Positions 1 through 8,566 of a stretch of 37,075 nucleotides of DNA are shown here, piece after piece. Location of the stretch: assembly GCA_016342385.1 (NCBI GenBank), contig JAEINM010000002.1, positions 1 to 37,075 on the forward strand, in the 5' to 3' direction. Position numbers and translations under genes: made by a program. Numbering within the stretch: the first letter of the stretch is position 1; each line of letters opens with the position of its first letter. The DNA comes from Spirochaetaceae bacterium (GTDB taxonomy: Bacteria > Spirochaetota > Spirochaetia > DSM-2461). The notes under the pieces are model-generated. The model ran no database searches. It had not been told where the DNA came from and saw only the letters and a program-made list of their open reading frames with translations.

Positions 1-2357
1 TTCAGATCTTCACGCTTGATGACTCCAATTGTCGTTCCAGGCACTATTGTGGCTATATTTCTAAGGGCAATTCGTTTACCTTCAACAATCAGCTGAAGAT
101 TCTGTAAACTCTGTAATGAGTCTCTTGAATCTTCTTTATACCTGACGTTAATGTCGTATTCATCATCACCGACTCTATATTTACCGACAGATGATCCATT
201 GATAGCACTCCTGATAGTCGATGCAATTGCCTGTGTGCTCAATCCATAAAAAGCGGCTTTTTCTCTATTAACTTCAATGAGAAACTCAGGTTCTGAAGCT
301 TCAAAATCTGTATCTGCAATTTTTACCTCATCATATTCTCTTATAATAGATAAAAGGCGAGTACTCAATTCCCCAAGAATTGTATAGTCATCTCCGATCA
401 CCCTGTATGAGATATCATTTCCACCCATACCCGTATCACTTTCAACAATAATATTGGCACCGGTAATAGTGGCAAGATTCTGACTCAACGCCACCTGGGC
501 ATCTTCACCGGAAATTTCCCTATCATTGTAATCGGTATAATTTACGGTAATAGATGCATCACCTCCTGCATTGGTATTTGAGGTAAAACTGGCTAATGAC
601 GCAGGTGATGTTGGTATAACTGCTTCTATTCTCTTAACGATTTGATCGGTCTCCTCTATTGAGGTTCCGCTGGGAGCATCAATGCTAACCCGAACCTGAC
701 CGGGATCCATATCGGGAAAAAATACAGGTTCTTTCCCGAAAAGGCCATAGAGGACCATTCCAACAATGCAGATGACTACTGAAATGACAATGAACCGCAC
801 TGCTCTTTTTATAGAAAAAGTGAGTACTTTATAATAGCCATGCTGAAGTTTTCCGAAAAAACCGCCTCCATCTACCATCTTTTTTTGTGCTTTATCTGAT
901 ATTCTTAAAAATTTGGAACAAAATACTGGTGTGATTGATAAACCGACAGCTAAAGATGCCAGAAGAACAATAATGACTGTTTTGGGAATGAAGGACATGA
1001 ATTCACCCATTATTCCCGGCATAAATAAAATAGGAAAGAATACCAGACAGGTTGTCATCGTTGATGCGATAATGGCTCCCGCCACCTCTTTTGTACCATC
1101 AATGGCAGCCTCTTTCCGTGCTTTACCCATTGCTGCATGGCGGAAAATATTCTCAACTATAACGATTCCATTATCCACCAGCATTCCCAGGGCCAGAATA
1201 AGACTGAATAATACCATCTGATTGAGAGTTATACCTAATAGCTGTAGAACAAAAAATGAGATTAACATGGAAAATGGTATGGCAATGGATACAAATATGG
1301 AATTAGTTTTTCCCAGAAAGAGGAATGTCACCAGTAAAACCAGAATAATACTGGTGAACATATTGTTCTCGAGGTCGGCAATCATATTATTGATAATATT
1401 TGAATTATCACTGGTTATAATAATCTCTCCACCGCTGGGCATTTGAGATTCCATCTGATTAATAATTACTTTTGCACTATCGATTAACGCTAAGACATTA
1501 GCACCGACCTTTTTCTTAACCTGAAGAGTAATGGCGGATTCACCATTAATTCTCGCATAGGATTCAGGATCCGCCGGCTTAAAAGAGACATTTCCCAGAT
1601 TGCTCAATTTAACCTTTTTCCCTTCAGACTGCACTATTATATCAGCAAATCCATAGGGATTTTTTATCTCGCCTGTTACAGAAAGAGAATAGTTTTTCCT
1701 GCTGTTTTTTAAGATTCCTCCGGGAATCGTCGTGTGTTCACTCATTATAGCATATTGAACATCGTCTATAGAAAATCCGTAGTGTTCCAGTTTTACCGGA
1801 TCCAGTTCGACAGCTAGTTCCCATGTCTGATCTCCAGACATGGTTGTATCTAAAACTCCATCAACAGTGTTTAACTGCTCCTGTAAATCTTTTGAAAAAC
1901 TATCCAGGACAGCAACTCCTTTGGGGTGAGAGAGTACAATTGTCAGTACCGGTGCCCAGTCTGACATAGTCACTTCTTTTACAACCGGTTCATTGGCATC
2001 TTCAGGAAGATCACTTTTTACACTGTCTACACGGTCTTTAACTAACCTCAGAGCCTCTTCGACAGTTTTATCAGCAGAAAACTCAAGCCATATGGATGAA
2101 TAACTCTGATAAGTGCTTGATGAAATTAGTTCAAGCCCATCGAGACCGTTGAGTTCGTTCTCTATTTTTGTGGTTATGAGAGACTCAATATCACCGGCAG
2201 ATACGCCACCATAAGCAGTATTGACCATAATCCATGGGACTTTGATCTCCGGTTCAGCTTCTCTCGGCAGGGTTTTATAGGCATTAACGCCGACAATAAC
2301 AATTAGCAGGGCAAAACAGAGAACAGGTATGAATTTGTTTACAAGAAATTTGATCAT
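1..2357 (-). CDS. RND-family (AcrB/SwrC-like) efflux permease, C-terminal part missing
   Basis: Inner-membrane proton-driven efflux pump, read on the minus strand from an ATG at 2357. About 785 codons are present and the end lies beyond the left edge; the family is usually about 1,000-1,050 residues. The protein starts with a first membrane helix (IPVLCFALLIVIVGV) followed by the porter domain. The relay helix reads LGMLVDNGIVIVENI, with Asp at residue 395 and Asn at 396 where AcrB has two Asp; SwrC-type pumps share this VDN form. A second membrane/porter half follows. An AGAGG ribosome site lies inside the end of the adaptor gene and the start is 1 bp after that gene's stop, so the two form an operon. 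Substrate cannot be told from sequence. Confidence 0.93.
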   Translation of the reverse strand, partial: MIKFLVNKFIPVLCFALLIVIVGVNAYKTLPREAEPEIKVPWIMVNTAYGGVSAGDIESLITTKIENELNGLDGLELISSSTYQSYSSIWLEFSADKTVEEALRLVKDRVDSVKSDLPEDANEPVVKEVTMSDWAPVLTIVLSHPKGVAVLDSFSKDLQEQLNTVDGVLDTTMSGDQTWELAVELDPVKLEHYGFSIDDVQYAIMSEHTTIPGGILKNSRKNYSLSVTGEIKNPYGFADIIVQSEGKKVKLSNLGNVSFKPADPESYARINGESAITLQVKKKVGANVLALIDSAKVIINQMESQMPSGGEIIITSDNSNIINNMIADLENNMFTSIILVLLVTFLFLGKTNSIFVSIAIPFSMLISFFVLQLLGITLNQMVLFSLILALGMLVDNGIVIVENIFRHAAMGKARKEAAIDGTKEVAGAIIASTMTTCLVFFPILFMPGIMGEFMSFIPKTVIIVLLASLAVGLSITPVFCSKFLRISDKAQKKMVDGGGFFGKLQHGYYKVLTFSIKRAVRFIVISVVICIVGMVLYGLFGKEPVFFPDMDPGQVRVSIDAPSGTSIEETDQIVKRIEAVIPTSPASLASFTSNTNAGGDASITVNYTDYNDREISGEDAQVALSQNLATITGANIIVESDTGMGGNDISYRVIGDDYTILGELSTRLLSIIREYDEVKIADTDFEASEPEFLIEVNREKAAFYGLSTQAIASTIRSAINGSSVGKYRVGDDEYDINVRYKEDSRDSLQSLQNLQLIVEGKRIALRNIATIVPGTTIGVIKREDL

Positions 2358-2358
2358 T

Positions 2359-3408
2359 TTAAGCCTCTTTATTTATAACTGCGACCTGTTGAGAATCGAC
2401 TATGAGGTGAAGTCCTTCGTGAACGATGATTTCTCCTCCGTTCAATCCGGAAAAAACAACGCATTCAGTTACATCCGATGGTCCCAATTCCACGTAGCGT
2501 TTGATAACTGTCTCACCTTCAAGAATCATAACGTAATCCCCGCTGTCTTCTCTTATTATGGAATCTGCCGGCAGTACAATATGATCGTCGTATCTATTTC
2601 GAAGAAGTTTTACTTTAGCAGTCGTCCCTGATAGAATCTTACTATCTTCATTATTGACAAGTATTGTTGCAGAAAATGTCAGATTTCTATCGGAACTTTT
2701 TCTGGAAAAGCGAACTAACTCACCCTCCCAAATTCGGCCTGGAAATAGATCCAGGGTAATCTGTGCGGGACTCCCCTCTTGAATACCTTCCATATCGGCT
2801 TCGGGTATTCCGATTTTAATTTCAATTTGTGAGAGATCTTCAATTAAAAAGGATTCATGCCCCGGACTGATCTCATCATCAGTATCAATATTTCTCGATA
2901 CAACGACTCCTGATATGGGAGCTATACAAAATGCACCGTTATAGGCTTTTTCCGCATCGAGCAGCTGTGCTTTGCTATTGAGCCACTGGAGATGAGCCTG
3001 ATCCACATTTATCTGGGAACTAGTACCGCTTTGGAGGAACCGTTTTAAAGCATTGTAATTGTCATGGCTGATTTTCTCATTTAAGATTGCCGAATCAAGT
3101 GTTAGCTGTGCTTTCTCTGATGAAATCAAAGACAAAGATTCGCCTTCAGAGACCAATGATCCCTCAGCGACATTAACCGACTCTACAGTTCCGCCAGTCA
3201 TACTGATTATGGAGGCTCGCTTGACTCCCTGAACACGGCCATAATACTCTCCGTATTCATAATAATCAGCTCTTTCCACTTTCAAAGTTGAAACTGGTGT
3301 TAAAGATATTTCTTTTTCAGATACAGTTGATTTTTCATTATTTCTGTTACAGCTGATAAAAAGTAATGTACATACTGCACATAGTATCCCGACACTTTTC
3401 TTCATCAT
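2359..3408 (-). CDS. RND efflux periplasmic adaptor (membrane fusion) lipoprotein
   Basis: Periplasmic adaptor that joins the RND permease to an outer-membrane channel. I place the start at the ATG at 3408 (MMKKSVGILCAV...), because AGAGGA lies 7 nt upstream; a reading from further upstream adds 31 residues with no ribosome site. The N terminus is a lipoprotein signal ending in LFISC, so it is probably lipid-anchored at the inner membrane. About 349 residues follow the HlyD/AcrA plan: lipoyl half-motif (GTVESVNVAEGSLVSEGESL), short alpha-hairpin, second lipoyl half (CIAPISGVVVSRNID), beta-barrel and membrane-proximal domain. It is the first gene of the pair. No TolC-type gene is visible in the window. 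Confidence 0.9.
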   Translation of the reverse strand: MMKKSVGILCAVCTLLFISCNRNNEKSTVSEKEISLTPVSTLKVERADYYEYGEYYGRVQGVKRASIISMTGGTVESVNVAEGSLVSEGESLSLISSEKAQLTLDSAILNEKISHDNYNALKRFLQSGTSSQINVDQAHLQWLNSKAQLLDAEKAYNGAFCIAPISGVVVSRNIDTDDEISPGHESFLIEDLSQIEIKIGIPEADMEGIQEGSPAQITLDLFPGRIWEGELVRFSRKSSDRNLTFSATILVNNEDSKILSGTTAKVKLLRNRYDDHIVLPADSIIREDSGDYVMILEGETVIKRYVELGPSDVTECVVFSGLNGGEIIVHEGLHLIVDSQQVAVINKEA

Positions 3409-3682
3409 TATTTTATCCTCTACAAAAGAACACATGGTTCCAAGATTACTATTAGAAAACAAGATAGTAAAAAAAATGCCACTTGATAAAGTGAAAATCA
3501 TGGTTTTTTTAAATTGTAAACTGAAATTTAATATTTTCTAAAGAATATAAATGGAATTGTTAAATAAGACGACTCCTTTTTTTGTATATTTAAATTTTAA
3601 AATTATGTGTTCCATATAAAAATCATAAAGTATAATTGATTCCTATATTTGTAATAGAATTAACTATATGCCGGGAGTTGTT
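3409..3682. other. Divergent intergenic region between the efflux operon and a lipoprotein gene
   Basis: This AT-rich spacer separates two divergent genes. On the plus strand a perfect TATAAT lies at 3631-3636, about 47 nt before the lipoprotein start, but the -35 position is poor, so it is only a weak promoter candidate. On the minus side a small hairpin CACTT-gata-AAGTG lies at 3480-3493, upstream of the adaptor start. I found no convincing -35/-10 pair for the efflux operon and no regulator gene beside it. Confidence 0.3.
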
Positions 3683-4465
3683 GTGAATAAAATCTTAATC
3701 TGTTGTATTGGATGCCTAATACTCGTCTTTGTTTTCAGTTGTGATACTTCTCTATCGGATGGCACAGATATACTGAGTTTTACCATTACCGGGATTGTGG
3801 GAAAGGCGGAAATAGATCCCATTAACAAGACAATTGACTTTCGTATACGGCCGATTAACCTTGTTGGTCTAAATCCTGTTATTACTGTAACAGAAGGAGC
3901 CATTTTTACTCTTGAGGGAGATCTTGTCGATGGTAAAGCAGTAGATTTAATAGTTACTGCAGAGAATGGGAAAGAAGCAAAATGGAGTATTACAGCAAAT
4001 ATGAATCGTGGCATCTACTATGAAATAGATGGTATACCCCACTCATTTTCTTATGGTTTTACCGATAATACCAACATAATAACAGCTGAAGAATGGGGAA
4101 ATGGTGAGCCTTGTATAACTTCAGACTTACGTATTTTTGCAGCTACCCATATATTCCATAAAAATTTAGTTTCCTATAATCCCGATGAATTTGTCATAAT
4201 CACCTTAAGCTCATTTAGCGCTGGAAATTATGATGAGAGCGACGTCGGTTTTTTATATTCCTTTGATGAAGACCAGAATAATTCTGCTGATTCGGGAATC
4301 ATAACAGTATCAATGAGTCTTGTTCTAGAAAATGAAAGCACTTTAGGTGATGATCTCTATGGAAGTTTTAATCTAATCGGAGAAGATCCTTTCCTTACTG
4401 TACCTATTCCTATAAATGTCACAAATGGTTATTTTAAAGTGCTTTCTATAGTTCATGCATTTTAA
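3683..4465 (+). CDS. Putative lipoprotein with N-terminal beta-sandwich-like repeat, function unknown
   Basis: I do not recognise a specific function. I chose the GTG at 3683 as start because GGGAG lies 5 nt upstream of it. The in-frame ATG at 3668 has no ribosome site and adds only five residues. The protein (260 residues from GTG) begins MNKILICCIGCLILVFVFSC, a lipoprotein signal whose cysteine would be lipidated. Residues about 30-110 (ITGIVGKAEID..., VTAENGKEAKWSI) resemble the short Ig/cadherin-like beta-sandwich seen in many surface lipoproteins. The remainder is acidic and looks like a second beta-rich domain. It stands alone, between the efflux operon and ppdK, and a surface role is inference only. 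Confidence 0.7.
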   Translation: MNKILICCIGCLILVFVFSCDTSLSDGTDILSFTITGIVGKAEIDPINKTIDFRIRPINLVGLNPVITVTEGAIFTLEGDLVDGKAVDLIVTAENGKEAKWSITANMNRGIYYEIDGIPHSFSYGFTDNTNIITAEEWGNGEPCITSDLRIFAATHIFHKNLVSYNPDEFVIITLSSFSAGNYDESDVGFLYSFDEDQNNSADSGIITVSMSLVLENESTLGDDLYGSFNLIGEDPFLTVPIPINVTNGYFKVLSIVHAF

Positions 4466-4608
4466 AATATAGGATGTATGATTTATCTCTATAAATTATA
4501 ATGAGGAAAAAGTTCCAATTTTTTTAATCCGATATTCTTTTCCGAAATTTTCTCACTATTGAAAATCCACCTATTTCTCAGATATTATTGAGAGGGAAAT
4601 TTATAAAA

Positions 4609-4644
4609 AAAGCCCTCCCGTTTTTCTGAAAACGGGAGGGCTTT
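4609..4644 (-). terminator. Rho-independent terminator of ppdK
   Basis: Perfect 16-bp stem, AAAGCCCTCCCGTTTT pairing with AAAACGGGAGGGCTTT around a TCTG loop, 20 bp past the ppdK stop. On the minus strand the stem runs into a T-rich tail. In the plus direction the T tract is short, so it mainly serves ppdK. Confidence 0.9.
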
Positions 4645-4664
4645 GGTAATATTAAATATAAAAA

Positions 4665-7331
4665 TTATCTGTTGTTAATAACAGCATGTGCTGCAGCAAG
4701 TCTTGCTATGGGAACTCTGTAGGGAGAACAGGACACAACGTTAAGTCCCGCTCTATAGCAGAAGTCGATAGAAGACGGTTCACCACCGTGCTCTCCGCAG
4801 ATACTTGTTTTAAGGTCGGCTTTAGTCTGACGACCTTTAGCAACACCCATGTTAACAAGCTGCCCGACACCATCCTGGTCGAGAACCTGGAAGGGATCAT
4901 CTTTTAGAACTTTCTTGTTGATGTATTCCGGAACGAATCCACCGACATCATCACGAGAGTAACCAAAAGTCATCTGAGTAAGGTCATTTGTACCGAATGA
5001 GAAGAAGTCAGCGTATTTAGCCACTTCATCAGCCGTTAAAGCTGCTCTAGGAATCTCAATCATTGTACCGATCATATACTCAACTTTCGAACCGGTATTT
5101 TTTAGAACTTTATCAATGACAGCCTGAGCATTTTCTCTCAGAACTTTTAGCTCACTGACAATACCCACAAGAGGAATCATGATTTCAGGAAAGACTTTAA
5201 TACCTTTCTTAGTCATTGTAGCTGCTGCAGTCATAATCGCTTCTACCTGCATATCATAGATTTCAGGATAAGTGATTCCGAGACGACAACCTCTGTGACC
5301 AAGCATAGGATTCTGCTCTGAAAGACCTTCCAGTCTTATTTTAAGAGCTTTAGCATCCATACCCATTTTCTTAGCAAGAGAATTGATTTCATCATCTGTG
5401 TGTGGAACAAATTCGTGTAGAGGAGGATCGAGAAGACGTACAGTAACGGGAAGTCCGTCCATAGCTTCGAAGATTCCTTCAAAGTCTGTAATCTGGAGTT
5501 TCAGGATTGCTTTAAGAGCTTCTTTTCTCTCTTCAACAGTGTCGGAAACAATCATAACGCGGAATGCTTCAAGTTTTTCACCTTCGAAGAACATATGCTC
5601 AGTTCGACATAGACCAATACCTTCAGCTCCGAATTCTCTGGCTTTCCGTGCGTCTTCAGGAAGATCTGCATTGGTTCTTACACCGAAACCATCTTTTATT
5701 CCCTTTCTTCTTGCACCGAGTCGAACTTCATCAGCCCAGCCTAGGAATGTATTGAGGTTACCTGACAGTTCAGGAACTATCAGTTTTGCAGTACCCGAGT
5801 AAACATTACCATCAGTACCATTTATTGTGAGAGAATCACCTTCTTTATATATTTTTCCATCTATAGTGGCTGTTTTATCAGAGACTGAAATAACAACGGC
5901 TTTACATCCGGCAACACAGGGGCGCCCCATTCCTCTGGCAACAACAGCTGCGTGGGAAGTCATACCGCCAGTGGCTGTCAGGATACCTTCAGCAGCATTC
6001 ATTCCACCGATATCTTCAGGAGAAGTTTCTTTTCTTACAAGAATAACTTTTTCACCTTTAGCTTTTGCAATTTCTGCCGCTTCTGCAGTAAATACGATTG
6101 TACCTGCAGCAGCACCTGGAGATGCGTTGAGACCTTTTGCAATAGATACAAGATCTTTCTCATAAGCAGGGTCAATCATAGGGTGAAGGAGCTGATCCAA
6201 CTGGTCAGGAGAGACCATGATCAGGGCTTCTTCTTTAGTCCGCATTCCTTCATTTACCAGGTCAACTGCTATGTTTACAGCAGCATTTCCGGTTCTTTTT
6301 CCATTCCTTGTCTGGAGGAGATACAATTTCCCTTCCTGAATAGTAAACTCAAGGTCCTGCATATCTTTGTAGTGGCCTTCCAGTTTATCTTTAATATCTA
6401 CAAGTTCTTTGTATATAGCGGGATTCTGATCTTCAAGAGTAGACAGTTTCAGAGGAGTTCTTATTCCGGCAACAACATCTTCACCCTGGGCATTCATGAG
6501 ATATTCACCATAAAAATAGTTTTCACCAGTAGAAGGGTCTCTTGAAAAACAAACACCAGTACCGGAAGTGTCTCCATAGTTACCGTACACCATAGACTGA
6601 ACGTTTACGGCAGTACCAATCAGATCGGCAATTTTATTAATTTCTCTATATTTAATAGCTCTTTCGTTATTCCAGGAACCGAATACCGCATCGATTGCGG
6701 CCCAGAGCTGCTCTTTCGGATTTTGAGGGAAATCTTTTCCTGTGGTTTTTTTGTAAACAGCAAGATATCGCTGAACAACTTCTTTCAGGTCATCTGCATC
6801 AAGGTCAGTATCGAACTCAACACCTTTTTCTTTTTTAACAGATTCGAGAGCAACTTCAAAATCATGATGTTCACAACCGCTTACAACATCGCCATACATC
6901 TGAATAAATCGTCTGTATGAATCCCAGGCAAAACGAGGGTTACCTGTGTTTTTTGCGATACCCTCAACAGCTTCTGTTGTTAAACCAAGGTTCAGGACTG
7001 TGTCCATCATTCCCGGCATGGAAACCGCGGCACCTGATCTGATAGAAACGAGTAAGGGATCATTGGGATCACCAAGGGTTTTACCCATCTCTTTTTCAAG
7101 TTTAGCAAGATTTTCATCAACCTGTTTTTTAATATCATCTGTATAAGTACGGTTGTTATCGTAATAACTTTTACAAACTTCAGTTGCAAGAGTAAATCCG
7201 GGAGGGACAGGTACACCAAGATTTGTCATCTCACAAAGATTAGCACCTTTTCCACCAAGAAGGTTTTTCATAGATGCATCACCTTCGGTAGCATTTTTAC
7301 CGAAATAATAGACCAGTTTCTTATCACTCAT
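4665..7331 (-). CDS. ppdK: Pyruvate, phosphate dikinase
   Basis: Cytoplasmic enzyme interconverting pyruvate, ATP and phosphate with PEP, AMP and pyrophosphate; in many anaerobes it works in glycolysis with PPi. The 888 residues match the family length. The nucleotide-binding domain begins with LLGGKGANLCEM. The swivelling phosphohistidine domain carries GGMTSHAAVVARGMG, with the phosphoacceptor at His460. The C-terminal PEP/pyruvate barrel has GTNDLTQMTFGYSRDD and CGEHGGEPSS, with the catalytic Cys845. All key residues are intact. It is a single-gene transcript between a near-consensus promoter (7367-7395) and a strong terminator. AAGGA lies about 12 nt before the ATG, a rather long spacing. 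Confidence 0.97.
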   Translation of the reverse strand: MSDKKLVYYFGKNATEGDASMKNLLGGKGANLCEMTNLGVPVPPGFTLATEVCKSYYDNNRTYTDDIKKQVDENLAKLEKEMGKTLGDPNDPLLVSIRSGAAVSMPGMMDTVLNLGLTTEAVEGIAKNTGNPRFAWDSYRRFIQMYGDVVSGCEHHDFEVALESVKKEKGVEFDTDLDADDLKEVVQRYLAVYKKTTGKDFPQNPKEQLWAAIDAVFGSWNNERAIKYREINKIADLIGTAVNVQSMVYGNYGDTSGTGVCFSRDPSTGENYFYGEYLMNAQGEDVVAGIRTPLKLSTLEDQNPAIYKELVDIKDKLEGHYKDMQDLEFTIQEGKLYLLQTRNGKRTGNAAVNIAVDLVNEGMRTKEEALIMVSPDQLDQLLHPMIDPAYEKDLVSIAKGLNASPGAAAGTIVFTAEAAEIAKAKGEKVILVRKETSPEDIGGMNAAEGILTATGGMTSHAAVVARGMGRPCVAGCKAVVISVSDKTATIDGKIYKEGDSLTINGTDGNVYSGTAKLIVPELSGNLNTFLGWADEVRLGARRKGIKDGFGVRTNADLPEDARKAREFGAEGIGLCRTEHMFFEGEKLEAFRVMIVSDTVEERKEALKAILKLQITDFEGIFEAMDGLPVTVRLLDPPLHEFVPHTDDEINSLAKKMGMDAKALKIRLEGLSEQNPMLGHRGCRLGITYPEIYDMQVEAIMTAAATMTKKGIKVFPEIMIPLVGIVSELKVLRENAQAVIDKVLKNTGSKVEYMIGTMIEIPRAALTADEVAKYADFFSFGTNDLTQMTFGYSRDDVGGFVPEYINKKVLKDDPFQVLDQDGVGQLVNMGVAKGRQTKADLKTSICGEHGGEPSSIDFCYRAGLNVVSCSPYRVPIARLAAAHAVINNR

Positions 7332-7366
7332 AGTCAGCTTTCATCCTTATAATTGTTTTCACAAAA

Positions 7367-7395
7367 ATCATAAAGGCTATGAAAACTGCTGTCAA
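7367..7395 (-). promoter_or_regulatory. Sigma-70-type promoter of ppdK
   Basis: On the minus strand TTGACA (7390-7395), a 17-bp spacer and TATGAT (7367-7372). That is 6/6 and 5/6 matches to consensus, about 35 nt upstream of the ppdK ATG. It predicts strong constitutive expression. Confidence 0.75.
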
Positions 7396-7455
7396 TAGAA
7401 AGAGTCGTAAAGGGTAAAAAAATAGCAGCTATATGTCCTTACTGGATAAAGAATA

Positions 7456-7486
7456 AAGCCCCCCTACTGAATAGTGCCGGGGGGCC
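7456..7486 (-). terminator. Terminator after the sigma-factor gene
   Basis: GC-rich hairpin GCCCCCC/GGGGGGC (7458-7464 with 7479-7485) with an inner ACT/AGT pairing. On the minus strand it is followed by TTTATTCTTT. It lies about 20 bp past the sigma-factor stop. Confidence 0.75.
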
Positions 7487-7505
7487 TGGTTAGTTCTTCT
7501 TGAGT

Positions 7506-8378
7506 TTAAGCAACATAGGCTTCAAGATATTGTTTTCTCGAAGGATGCTGAAGCCTGGAAATGGCTTTCTTTTCAATCTGTCTAATTCTCTCTTTTGTCA
7601 AATTGTATTTATCTCCAATCTGTTTAAGAGATAGAGGTTTCTCGTGATTTAAACCAAAGCGGAACTGAAGAATTTCGGCTTCTTTTTCTGAAAGCGTAAG
7701 AAGTACACTGTTAATATCTTCAACAAGAGATTTATCCATAAACTCTTCTTCCGGTAATTTGTGTCCCTGATCTTCTATAAAATCACCTAGATTGGAAGAA
7801 TCACGATCAGTGTAAACAGGTGTATCGAGAGAAACAAGATCTCTGGATATATTCACCAGGTCATCAACAATATCTTTTGATAGATGAAGTTCCTTGGCTA
7901 TTTCCTCGTTTTCCGGTTCTATTCCCTTTAGAGATGTTAATTCTCTTCTCTTTTTTTCTATCTGAAGAAGTTCATTAGATCTGTTAAGAGGGAGTCTGAT
8001 CATTCTGGACTTTTCGCATATGGCTTTTAATATAGACTGTCTTATCCACCAGACCGCATAGGAAATAAAATGATATCCTTTGTCGGGATCAAATTTATTA
8101 ATTGCATTTATTAGTCCTATATTGCCTTCATTTATCAAATCATCAAGAGGTAGACCCTGATTCTGATATTTTTTTGCCACATTAACGACAAAACGGAGAT
8201 TTGATTGGATTAGTTTATTCTGAGCATCCTTATCTCCCGTAATAGCTTTTCTGGATATTATATCTTCTTCTTCTCTTGTTAAAAGAGGAATCTTATTAAT
8301 TTCTTTCAAATAGATTGATATTATACTTTTATCTTCGGAATATCTGTTTTCATTTTTGTTAGCAGTATTTAATGACAT
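7506..8378 (-). CDS. RNA polymerase sigma factor, sigma-70 group 2-like (RpoD/RpoS type)
   Basis: Directs core RNA polymerase to promoters. The ATG at 8378 is preceded by a perfect AGGAGG at 4-nt spacing, giving 290 residues. A longer reading from 8459 adds an unlikely hydrophobic tail that overlaps the palindrome at 8432-8480. Regions in order: 1.2 (YLKEINKIPLLTREEE), 2.1-2.4 (NLRFVVNVAKKYQ, LINEGNIGLINAINKFD, FISYAVWWIRQSI), 3 (MIRLPLNRS) and 4.2 (LTKERIRQIEKKAISRL). It lacks the large N-terminal region of a typical RpoD. This fits an alternative group 2 factor recognising promoters close to the housekeeping type, but a short primary factor cannot be excluded. It has its own terminator. Confidence 0.9.
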   Translation of the reverse strand: MSLNTANKNENRYSEDKSIISIYLKEINKIPLLTREEEDIISRKAITGDKDAQNKLIQSNLRFVVNVAKKYQNQGLPLDDLINEGNIGLINAINKFDPDKGYHFISYAVWWIRQSILKAICEKSRMIRLPLNRSNELLQIEKKRRELTSLKGIEPENEEIAKELHLSKDIVDDLVNISRDLVSLDTPVYTDRDSSNLGDFIEDQGHKLPEEEFMDKSLVEDINSVLLTLSEKEAEILQFRFGLNHEKPLSLKQIGDKYNLTKERIRQIEKKAISRLQHPSRKQYLEAYVA

Positions 8379-8431
8379 AAAGCCTCCTGTAAAAATACTT
8401 GCAATTATGGTGCCAAAAAAAATGAATTTCG

Positions 8432-8480
8432 GAATATAATAGTTAATATCTTGTAACATAACAAATTAACTATTATATTC
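8432..8480. repeat. Perfect 16-bp-arm inverted repeat upstream of the sigma-factor gene
   Basis: GAATATAATAGTTAAT (8432-8447) and its exact complement ATTAACTATTATATTC (8465-8480) flank a 17-nt spacer. The right arm ends 102 bp and the left arm begins 54 bp upstream of the sigma-factor ATG. Each arm contains a TATAAT-like core. On the minus strand an eight-T run follows the hairpin about nine bases later, so it could be a weak terminator for the SEC-C gene, an operator, or a leader hairpin. Confidence 0.8.
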
Positions 8481-8566
8481 TGCATAAAATAATTAGCAGA
8501 TACAATATCATCTAAAGAGAAGTGTGTCATATTTACTCAATTAGAAGTTTTCGTATATATTGTGAG

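Noticed and set aside
913..1446. Plus-strand frames of 102 and 74 codons opposite the efflux permease
   Set aside because: They are antisense to a well-conserved RND gene, lack ribosome sites, and show no family features.
3480..3493. CACTT-gata-AAGTG mini-hairpin upstream of the efflux adaptor
   Set aside because: Only five paired bases and no matching promoter, so I do not call it an operator.
5383..7146. Several plus-strand frames opposite ppdK
   Set aside because: All lie antisense to ppdK, whose motifs are intact through this whole stretch.
7329..7349. Six-codon frame ATG...TGA overlapping the ppdK start
   Set aside because: The AAGG sits directly against its ATG, too close to serve it, and the frame is too short to claim as a leader peptide.
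8379..8459. N-terminal extension of the sigma factor to an ATG at 8459
   Set aside because: It has no ribosome site, encodes a hydrophobic stretch foreign to sigma factors and overlaps the palindrome, while the internal ATG at 8378 has a perfect AGGAGG.
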